32,080 nucleotides of DNA from Selenomonadaceae bacterium (GTDB taxonomy: Bacteria > Bacillota > Negativicutes > Selenomonadales > Selenomonadaceae). The DNA lies in contig JAFUTY010000002.1 in assembly GCA_017484005.1 (NCBI GenBank), forward strand, positions 1 through 32,080, given 5' to 3'. The number at the start of each line of letters is the position of its first letter. Position 1 is the stretch's first letter. The notes below the pieces were generated by a model. The model was not told the DNA's origin and made no database searches. It saw only the letters and a program-made list of their open reading frames with translations. Both the position numbers and the translations under genes were made by a program. Positions 25,438 through 32,080 of the stretch are shown here, in pieces.

Positions 25438-28400
25438 GCCAATCAACCTCCTCCATCTTTCGAGCAACGATGTAAATATCGCGTTGATTTCCTGTTGGAC
25501 CATAGTAATTGAATCCATAGCTCAATTGTCCATAGCCGCCAATCATGTGAGTCGGTTTCATATGAATTCGCGTTGGAGTGTTGTGAGTTCCGCCGCGAGT
25601 TCCAGAAATTTTCGATCCAGGGACGTTGATATGTCTGTCTTGAGCGTGATACATGAATGCTACTCCGCGCGGAAGTCGAGGACTTACAACTGCTCGAGCG
25701 GCTACAACTCCGTTTCGATTGTAAACTTCGAGCCAGTCATTGTCTTTCACATCGATTTCCGCGGCATCTTTTTCATTCATCCAAATTGTCTGTCCACCGC
25801 GAAACAGCGTCAACATCTGCTGGCTGTCAAAATACATCGAGTGAGTGCTCCATTTATTATGTGGAGTCAAAAATTTCAATGTGATCTCTTTTACGCCGCC
25901 GATTGGATTTTTGAGAGGACGAAATTCCAAAATCGGTTTATAGATCGACATCGTTTCGCCCCATTCTCTCATCATTTCATGATCGACGTAGAATGATTGA
26001 CGCCCTGTAACGGTTCGGAATGGAATTAATTGTTCGATATTTGTACTGAATGGAGTATAGCGTCGATTTTGATTGCTGCCTGTGAATGTTGGTGAAGTGA
26101 TAGTTTCGCGAGGTTGAATTGCGACCATGTCAAAAGTGAATCGTTCAGATGCTCGATCGCTTGCGAGATCTGTCAAATTTGAAAGTCCAGTTTTATTTTC
26201 CAAATCTTTCCATGCGCGAACTGCAACTGATCCATTTGTTGTCGTCGAGAGTCCCATGACTGCATCGCATGCCTGTTTTGCATCGAAAATCGAGGGCATT
26301 CCGAATGAAATCAGATTTTTATCCTCGATAACTCCGTTGCGAGATCTGATTTCTTCATAATCTTGTTTTGACTGCCAGCTCATGCCTTTACTTGCCATGC
26401 CTTTTGCAACATTTGGACCAAGCGCGATCCATTTGTCATAGATTTTTGTGTAATCGCGCTCGATCAATCCAATTGCAGGCATAGTTTTTCCAGCGACAGG
26501 TTCACAATCTCCTTTGCTCCAATCGAGAATTTTTCCTTCAGGCTGAGCAGTTTCTCCCTCGCTATCGTGCTGAATCGGTGCGGCAAATACATCTTTGTAA
26601 ATTGGAAAATTCGATTCCGACGCGACTTTTGAAACTGCTTGAGCGAGCGTTCTAAAAATATCCCAATCCGTTCGAGCTTCCCACAATGGATCTACCGCGG
26701 CTTGAAATGGATGTACAAATGGATGCATATCGGTTGAAGACAGATCTGTTTTTTCATACCATGTTGCAGTTGGCAAGACTACATCTGCATAAAGCGCGCT
26801 CGATGCCATTCGAAAATCGATGTCAACTAACAGATCCAATTTGCCTTCCAATGCTCCGCCAGGTTTAGAGATTTCCGATTCGCTTCGATATTTGATTTCT
26901 GTCGGCTTGATTGGTGATTCTTCTTCCGCGAATAGACTATTTTTCGTTCCGAGCAAATATTTCAAGAAATAATCGTGCCCTTTCGACGATGAACCGATTA
27001 AATTGTTCCGCCAAATAAACATGTTTCGAGGAAAATTCTCGGGAGCATCGGGATCTTCAATTGCGAATTGCAAAGTTTTATCCTTCAAACTCTGAGCGAC
27101 AAATTTTCTGATTCCATCGATTCCTTCAAAACCTGCAGACTTTGCATCGTCAAAGATTTTCTGTCCGCTTTTATTGAATGTTGGATAGCTCGGAAGCCAT
27201 CCTAATCGAGCCGCTAAAACGTTGTAATCTCCAGGATGACGATATCGAGGCGTTTCAGTTTGAGCAACTAATGGAAGAGTATCAACTTCTTCACTGCGCC
27301 ATTGATCCGTTGCGAAGTAGAAATATGATGTGGAATTTTGAAGTTTTGCACCGCCCTGCCAATCCGTTGCAGTCATTAATCGCGCCCAGCCTTCAGCAGG
27401 TCTCAATTTTTCCTGTCCAACGTAATGAGCCCATCCACCGCCGTTTCGACCTTCGCATGCACAGAATAAAAGTAAATTCAAAATCGAGCGGTAGACTACA
27501 TCAGCATGAAACCAGTGATTTATTCCTCCGCCCATAATTACCATTGTTCGCCCGTGAGTTTTCAATGAATTCTCGGCAAATTCTCGAGCGGTGTGAATGA
27601 CCATATCAGCTTTCACGCCTGTATATTTTTCCTGCCATTTCGGAGTATATGGTGAATCGTCCTCGTATGAATTGGCACATTCTCCACCTAATCCAGTATC
27701 GATTCCGTAATTCGCAAGAGTCAAATCATAGACAGTTGTGACAAATCTCACACCTTCAGCAGTTCCTATTATTTTTACGGGGACTGAACGAGTTAGAGTC
27801 AAATTACTGCCTCTGTCATTTCCAAAATATGGCAAAACGATTTCTACAACTTTATCTTTTTCGTCCGAAATCGATAATTTTGGAGAGATCTTTTCGCCAG
27901 TGTCACTATCTTCATCTCGCAAATTCCATTTAGACTGTCGATCCCAGCGATCTCCCATTGTTCCATTTGGAATTACAATGCTGCCAGAAATTTCGTCAAT
28001 CACATAATGTTTGAATTCCGCATGTTTATCCTTGCGCCCGAAATCTTTGGCGTTCAAAAATCTTCCAGGTTGATATTTTCCATCTTTCTCTTCCAATATT
28101 ACTAAGAATGGAAAATCGGTGAATTTTTTAGCATAATCGACAAAGAATTCAGCCGGCTCGCCCCAATAATATTCTTTCAAAATGACATGTCCCATCGCCA
28201 TTGCCAACGCTGAATCACTGCCAGTTTTCAAGTTTATCCAAGTATCGGCGACCGTTGTCGATTCTGCATAGTCTGGAGCAATCGAGACGACCTTTGTTCC
28301 TTTGTATCGAGCTTCAGTCAAAAAATGTGCGTCGGGAGTTCGAGTCAATGGAACATTCGAGCCCCAGGTGATAATATATCCGGCGTTGAACCAATCCGAG

Positions 28401-29119
28401 GATTCTGGAACGTCCGTTTGATCTCCCCAAATCTGAGGACTGGCGGGAGGAAGATCTGCATACCAATCATAAAAACTTAATCCTGCTCCGCCTAAGAGTT
28501 GAACAAATCTCAATCCTGCCGCGTAACTCAACATCGATTTCGCTGGAATGACTGAAAATCCAAAAATTCTATCTGGACCATATTTTTGAATCGTATGCAA
28601 CAAACTCGCCGCGATTAATTCCGAAACTTCATCCCAGTTCGATCGAACAAATCCTCCCATTCCGCGAGCTTCTTTATACTTTTTCATTTGAGCAGGATCG
28701 CGAGCGATATTTTGCCAAGCTTCCAATGCTGTCGATGAATTTTTTCTTGCATTGCGCCAAAGTTCAGCAAGTTCTCCACGAATATATGGATATTTGATTC
28801 GATGAGGACTGTATAAATACCATGAAAACGATGCTCCTCGAGGACATCCACGCGGTTCAAAATCTGGCATGTCCGGCGATGTTTCTGGATAATCGTGAAC
28901 TTGATTTTCCCATGCAACGAGTCCATTCTTTACATAAATGTTCCAACTGCAAGATCCGGTGCAATTGACTCCATGCGTCGAGCGGACACATTTATCAAAA
29001 CTCCAGCGATCGCGGTACATGTTTTCCCAATCTCGACCGCCCTCGTTCAGTTGTTGATGATTGTTTGCGGATCGAGAAATCGGGATTAGATATTTTAATT
29101 TCTTAAAAATATTTCCCAC
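25427..29119 (-). CDS. narG: Respiratory nitrate reductase alpha subunit (bis-MGD, FS0)
   Basis: Catalytic subunit that reduces nitrate to nitrite on the cytoplasmic side of the membrane. Starting at GTG 29119 gives 1230 residues and places the FS0 cluster ligands at H49, C53, C57 and C92 and the molybdenum ligand at D222 (DWYADLPPASPQ), the same numbers as in E. coli NarG. AGGAAGG lies 8 bases upstream; the earlier GTG at 29128 has no spacing from that site. The protein has the full Mo-bis-MGD oxidoreductase fold with a C-terminal molydopterin dinucleotide-binding domain (FRGGQTIWMNEKDAAEIDV). It heads the long nar-hcp-moa cluster and has an Fnr-type promoter. Confidence 0.97.
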   Translation of the reverse strand: MGNIFKKLKYLIPISRSANNHQQLNEGGRDWENMYRDRWSFDKCVRSTHGVNCTGSCSWNIYVKNGLVAWENQVHDYPETSPDMPDFEPRGCPRGASFSWYLYSPHRIKYPYIRGELAELWRNARKNSSTALEAWQNIARDPAQMKKYKEARGMGGFVRSNWDEVSELIAASLLHTIQKYGPDRIFGFSVIPAKSMLSYAAGLRFVQLLGGAGLSFYDWYADLPPASPQIWGDQTDVPESSDWFNAGYIITWGSNVPLTRTPDAHFLTEARYKGTKVVSIAPDYAESTTVADTWINLKTGSDSALAMAMGHVILKEYYWGEPAEFFVDYAKKFTDFPFLVILEEKDGKYQPGRFLNAKDFGRKDKHAEFKHYVIDEISGSIVIPNGTMGDRWDRQSKWNLRDEDSDTGEKISPKLSISDEKDKVVEIVLPYFGNDRGSNLTLTRSVPVKIIGTAEGVRFVTTVYDLTLANYGIDTGLGGECANSYEDDSPYTPKWQEKYTGVKADMVIHTAREFAENSLKTHGRTMVIMGGGINHWFHADVVYRSILNLLLFCACEGRNGGGWAHYVGQEKLRPAEGWARLMTATDWQGGAKLQNSTSYFYFATDQWRSEEVDTLPLVAQTETPRYRHPGDYNVLAARLGWLPSYPTFNKSGQKIFDDAKSAGFEGIDGIRKFVAQSLKDKTLQFAIEDPDAPENFPRNMFIWRNNLIGSSSKGHDYFLKYLLGTKNSLFAEEESPIKPTEIKYRSESEISKPGGALEGKLDLLVDIDFRMASSALYADVVLPTATWYEKTDLSSTDMHPFVHPFQAAVDPLWEARTDWDIFRTLAQAVSKVASESNFPIYKDVFAAPIQHDSEGETAQPEGKILDWSKGDCEPVAGKTMPAIGLIERDYTKIYDKWIALGPNVAKGMASKGMSWQSKQDYEEIRSRNGVIEDKNLISFGMPSIFDAKQACDAVMGLSTTTNGSVAVRAWKDLENKTGLSNLTDLASDRASERFTFDMVAIQPRETITSPTFTGSNQNRRYTPFSTNIEQLIPFRTVTGRQSFYVDHEMMREWGETMSIYKPILEFRPLKNPIGGVKEITLKFLTPHNKWSTHSMYFDSQQMLTLFRGGQTIWMNEKDAAEIDVKDNDWLEVYNRNGVVAARAVVSPRLPRGVAFMYHAQDRHINVPGSKISGTRGGTHNTPTRIHMKPTHMIGGYGQLSYGFNYYGPTGNQRDIYIVARKMEEVDWLED

Positions 29120-29150
29120 ATCTTTCACCTTCCTGTTAAAATTTTTGTTG

Positions 29151-29193
29151 ATTTTAGCAAATACTATTCCGAGGTTATGTGATTTTTATCACT
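29151..29193 (-). promoter_or_regulatory. narG promoter with Fnr box
   Basis: The palindrome TGTGATTTTTATCACT (29178-29193; perfect inner arms GTGAT/ATCAC) fits the Bacillus Fnr box TGTGA-N6-TCACT. On the minus strand a -10 TAAAAT lies at 29151-29156. If its first base is -12, the box centre (29185.5) is at -41.5, the classic position for a class II Fnr-activated promoter. The same box lies about 27 bases upstream of the modA start codon and may also affect modA. Confidence 0.75.
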
Positions 29194-29219
29194 ATCTAAA
29201 ATTTTTAGGAGGTTATTTT

Positions 29220-29993
29220 TTGAGAAATTTATTTAGATTAGCGATGGTTGCAATGACTTTATTTGTGACTGGATGCGGAAATAATTCTGAAACTCCTCAA
29301 ACCGAGATTCATGTTTCTGCCGCGGCGAGCTTGACTGATGCGATGAAAGAAATTGCGGCGGAATATGAAAAAATGAATCCTCAAATCAAATTGGTTTTCA
29401 ATTTTGGATCGAGCGGATCTCTTCAACAGGCTATTGAAAATGGCGGCGAGACCGATTTATTTTTCTCTGCCGCTCAAAAACAAATGGACGCTCTGGAAAA
29501 ATCAGATTCTCTGCTCAAAGATACACGAAAAAATTTGTTGAAAAATGAAGTCGTCTTAATCGTTCCGAATGATAGTGATAAAAATCTCACGTCATTCGAA
29601 AGTTTGACGAATGAAAATATTCAACACATCGCGCTCGGTGAACCTAAAGGAGTTCCAGTTGGGCAATATTCCGAGGAAATTTTTACTAATCTCGGAATTT
29701 TGGATGCAGTAAAATCGAAAGCGGTTTATGGATCTGACGTTCGACAAGTCTTAGCATGGGTTGAAAGCGGAGAGGCTGATTGCGGAGTTGTATATGCTAC
29801 TGACGCGGCAATTTCTGACAAGGTCAAAGTCATTGCGATCGCTCCAGATGATTCTCATAAACCTGTGATTTATCCGGCGGCAGTGATCAAGGATTCGAAA
29901 AATGTTGACGAATCAAAGAAATTTTTGGAATTCACATCGAGCGATTCTGCTAAGAAAATCTTTGAGAAATATGGATTCACTGTCATCGAATGA
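29220..29993 (+). CDS. modA: Molybdate ABC transporter, substrate-binding lipoprotein
   Basis: Binds molybdate or tungstate outside the inner membrane. Start TTG 29220 (MRNLFRLAMVAMT) is chosen because AGGAGG lies 7 bases upstream and because it yields a proper lipoprotein signal: basic residues, a hydrophobic core and the lipobox VTGC with C19. The product is 257 residues. The mature part has ModA motifs VSAAASLTDAMKEIA, FNFGSSGSLQQAIENG, DLFFSAAQKQMD, and GEADCGVVYATDA. It is divergent from narG, overlaps modC by ATGA, and shares the intergenic region with the Fnr box. Confidence 0.93.
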   Translation: MRNLFRLAMVAMTLFVTGCGNNSETPQTEIHVSAAASLTDAMKEIAAEYEKMNPQIKLVFNFGSSGSLQQAIENGGETDLFFSAAQKQMDALEKSDSLLKDTRKNLLKNEVVLIVPNDSDKNLTSFESLTNENIQHIALGEPKGVPVGQYSEEIFTNLGILDAVKSKAVYGSDVRQVLAWVESGEADCGVVYATDAAISDKVKVIAIAPDDSHKPVIYPAAVIKDSKNVDESKKFLEFTSSDSAKKIFEKYGFTVIE

Positions 29994-31015
29994 AGCTCGA
30001 AGTTGATATAAAGAAACATCTTCGTGATTTCGATTTGGATATCAATTTTTCAATGCAGGACGAGATTTTTGCATTGCTCGGCGCGTCTGGAGGTGGAAAA
30101 AGCATGACTCTCAAATGTATTGCGGGGATTGAAACTCCAGATTCCGGCAAAATCATTTTGAACGGTCGAACGCTGTTTGACAGTGATCAAAAAATCGATC
30201 TGCCGCCTCAGATGCGTCGAGTTGGATATCTTTTTCAAAATTATGCACTCTTTCCCAATATGACAGTTGCGGAGAATATATTATTCGCGGCGGTTGGGGA
30301 TAAGAAATCGAAACTTCGAGAGAATCTTGAGCGATTTGAGTTGATAGGATTAGAGAATTCATATCCTCACGAGCTTTCTGGAGGTCAGCAGCAACGCGTT
30401 GCATTCGCTAGAATTTTGACATCTCACGCGGAAATTTTATTGTTGGACGAACCGTTTTCTGCATTGGATTCATTTTTGAAATGGCGGCTCGAGTTGGAAT
30501 TGGAAAAAGTTTTTGAGTCATATGGAAATTCAGCGATTTTAGTCTCGCATGATCCAAATGAATCATTCAGACTTTCGGATAAAATTGCCGTGATGGATCG
30601 AGGCAGGATCTCTGAAATGAATTCAAAACAAGAAATTTTCAAAAATCCTCGAACAGCTGCATCAGCGATTTTGACAGGCTGTAAAAATATTTCTGCCGCA
30701 AAAAAAATTTCCGAGAATCAAATTTACGCGGAAGATTGGAAAATTACTTTGACTCTCAATAAAAAAATTCCCGATGATTTAAAATTCATCGGGATTCGAT
30801 CTGATTCGTTTGAATATACTTTTACAGATACGGAAAACATTTTCGATTTTGAAGTTGTCAAAGAGATCGAGGATACAGTTTCCTGCATTATTATGGTGCG
30901 TGCGGGAGATGAATTGATTCGCTGGGAAGTTCAAAAAGATCTTTGGAATGAAATCAGATCTGAAAAAATTCATGTAAAAATTCCGGCTGATAAAATTATT
31001 CTGATGAATGGGTGA
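29990..31015 (+). CDS. modC: Molybdate ABC transporter, ATP-binding protein
   Basis: Energises molybdate import. The 341-residue product has Walker A GASGGGKS (31-38), Q-loop LFQNYALFP, signature LSGGQQQR, Walker B ILLLDEP and the H-loop SHDPNE. Residues about 230-341 form a regulatory C-terminal part that looks like a shortened or divergent TOBE/molybdate-binding domain. ATG 29990 overlaps the modA stop. The gene order modA-modC-modB differs from the usual modABC. Seven of its 17 arginine codons are CGA. Confidence 0.92.
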   Translation: MKLEVDIKKHLRDFDLDINFSMQDEIFALLGASGGGKSMTLKCIAGIETPDSGKIILNGRTLFDSDQKIDLPPQMRRVGYLFQNYALFPNMTVAENILFAAVGDKKSKLRENLERFELIGLENSYPHELSGGQQQRVAFARILTSHAEILLLDEPFSALDSFLKWRLELELEKVFESYGNSAILVSHDPNESFRLSDKIAVMDRGRISEMNSKQEIFKNPRTAASAILTGCKNISAAKKISENQIYAEDWKITLTLNKKIPDDLKFIGIRSDSFEYTFTDTENIFDFEVVKEIEDTVSCIIMVRAGDELIRWEVQKDLWNEIRSEKIHVKIPADKIILMNG

Positions 31016-31019
31016 CAGA

Positions 31020-31670
31020 ATGGAAATTGCTCCGTTGATAGTGACTCTGAAAACTGCAATCGCGTCAACATTGATAACATTCTTTGCAGGAATTTTTCTC
31101 GCGTACAAAGTTGCGAGTCTGAAAAAATTCAAAGGAATCGCCGATGCAGTTATAACTTTGCCAATGGTTTTACCGCCTACAGTTGTAGGCTTTTTTTTGA
31201 TCCTATTTTTCGGAAAAAGAAGTTTAATCGGAAAATTTTTGCTGCAGTTCGATATATCTCTAGTCTTTACATGGAAAGCCGCAGTGATTTCAGCAGTTGT
31301 AGTATCTTTGCCATTGATGTATAGAACGACTCGCGGAGCATTTGAACAGCTCGACAAAAATATAATTTATGCCGCGCGAACTCTAGGAGTCAGTGAATGG
31401 AAAATTTTTTGGAGAATCATTCTACCTAATACACGTTTTGGAATTTTGGCGGGAACAGTTTTAGCATTTACAAGATCGCTCGGCGAATTCGGTGCAACGA
31501 TAATGTTTGCAGGAAATATTCCAAATGTCACTCAAACGATGTCAACTGCAATTTATTCAGCTGTTCAAGCCAATGATTATGACTTGGCATTTCAATGGGC
31601 AATCGCTTTGATAATTTTTTCGTTAGTATTTATGATGTTGCTAAATAGTATGAAACATCTTTCTCTCTAA
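31020..31670 (+). CDS. modB: Molybdate ABC transporter, permease
   Basis: Inner-membrane channel subunit, 216 residues from ATG 31020 (MEIAPLIVTLKTAIAS, matching the usual ModB start). ATG 31008, four codons upstream, overlaps the modC stop and cannot be excluded; neither start has a strong ribosome site, so coupling to modC is likely. About five hydrophobic helices; the EAA-loop contact region AARTLGVSEWKIFWRIILPN and the motif VLPPTVVGFFLI are typical. Last gene of modACB; no terminator hairpin was seen after it. Confidence 0.93.
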   Translation: MEIAPLIVTLKTAIASTLITFFAGIFLAYKVASLKKFKGIADAVITLPMVLPPTVVGFFLILFFGKRSLIGKFLLQFDISLVFTWKAAVISAVVVSLPLMYRTTRGAFEQLDKNIIYAARTLGVSEWKIFWRIILPNTRFGILAGTVLAFTRSLGEFGATIMFAGNIPNVTQTMSTAIYSAVQANDYDLAFQWAIALIIFSLVFMMLLNSMKHLSL

Positions 31671-31850
31671 AATTAACTAATTTTTATGAGACTTAATATT
31701 GAGATGAAATTTATATCATGTTCTATTTACAATTTTGCAATTAGTTTCAAATTCGAATAAATCTATATTTAGATTTTGACATGGTTACATCAAGTGTAAT
31801 TTTTCTCTTGAAAGAATTTAACCACGTTGCTTTACACTATTTCTATTCAG
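31671..31850. other. AT-rich intergenic stretch after modB
   Basis: No reading frame, RNA gene or strong hairpin was recognised. It is clearly more AT-rich than its surroundings. A TTGACA hexamer is present near 31777, but no well-spaced -10 follows. It borders the truncated kinase fragment and could be a decayed junction. Confidence 0.5.
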
Positions 31851-32080
31851 ACAAATAGCGCAGATTTTTTGACACCGAATATCGCGCGATTGAATCGAGT
31901 TTTGCTAGAACCTATCGCAGTTGGAGATGACGAGGCAACTGAACGCGCTGCGAAATATGTAATGAGAAAATTCAATATCGCGAATGTTTTGGCGACTCGA
32001 TCTGGCGATGGAGTCACGATGGTAACTGAAGAAAATAAGACAACTCACATTCGAACAATCGAGCAGGAAGTTTTTGATCC
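31851..32080 (+). pseudogene. 5'-truncated HldE/RfaE-type heptose-7-phosphate kinase fragment
   Basis: An open frame runs to the right edge and reads FLTPNIARLNRVL, then AAKYVMRKFNIANVLATRSG, then THIRTIEQEVFD. The order LTPN, LATRSG-x-G, H-x-x-T-x-x-x-EVFD matches the C-terminal half of the PfkB-type kinase domain of HldE (RfaE1), which comes just before the GAGD motif. The first 180 or so residues of that domain are absent, and there is no start codon or ribosome site before the match, so the 5' end is lost. The rest lies outside the window. HldE makes ADP-heptose for lipopolysaccharide. A different PfkB sugar kinase is possible. Confidence 0.55.

Noticed and set aside
29061..29219. Longer modA start upstream of 29220
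   Set aside because: It would overlap narG and the Fnr box and put an unlikely Phe-rich stretch before a perfect lipoprotein signal; the AGGAGG site supports TTG 29220.
31771..31850. Promoter for the kinase fragment in the AT-rich gap
   Set aside because: A TTGACA is present but no -10 hexamer at 16-18 bases, and no ribosome site or start codon follows.

Overview
The window suggests a diderm (Gram-negative) Firmicute, most likely a member of the Negativicutes / Selenomonadales; this is inferred from gene content, not from a marker gene. Firmicute-style features are a family II pyrophosphatase with a CBS-DRTGG insert, a trehalose PTS with a GntR-type repressor, and an Fnr whose C-terminal cysteines follow the Bacillus pattern. 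Outer-membrane-style features are a large RTX-like secreted protein and a remnant of an HldE-type (LPS heptose) kinase. The DNA is AT-rich and uses CGA heavily for arginine. No rRNA, tRNA, CRISPR array or insertion sequence was recognised.

Left part (1-3200). The first 93 bases are the start of a flavodoxin-fold NAD(P)H oxidoreductase. Next comes a sensor-regulator (NTF2-like + PAS-like + PhoB-type winged helix) that is split by a run of 12 G exactly between its sensor and DNA-binding parts, so it is a candidate phase-variable gene. It diverges from ppaC, the CBS-DRTGG pyrophosphatase. A bidirectional terminator separates ppaC from the next gene.

Middle part (3200-12720). A 942-residue RTX-like protein is followed (in genome order) by a trehalose operon on the minus strand: treP (EIIBCA), a decayed NTF2-like gene, a short-chain dehydrogenase, an alpha/beta hydrolase and treC. 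The divergent repressor gene treR faces it. The shared intergenic region has a good treP promoter and three related 16-bp operator-like palindromes.

Right part (12720-32080) is a nitrate respiration and molybdenum island. moaC and narK lie together on the minus strand, divergent from a Bacillus-type fnr. One very long co-directional cluster then runs from 29119 down to 15306: narG-narH-narJ-narI-hcp-(structured leader, candidate Moco riboswitch)-molybdopterin-binding protein-moeA-moaA-MOSC/MogA fusion-MobA/MobB fusion-methyltransferase. Upstream of narG is an Fnr box centred exactly 41.5 bases before the inferred start site. Divergent from narG is modACB, the molybdate importer. Together these genes import molybdate, build the bis-MGD cofactor, take up nitrate, reduce it at the membrane with NarGHI, and detoxify NO/hydroxylamine with Hcp, under likely Fnr control. 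MoaD, MoaE and a nitrite reductase are not in the window. The window ends in an AT-rich gap and a 5'-truncated HldE-like kinase fragment.
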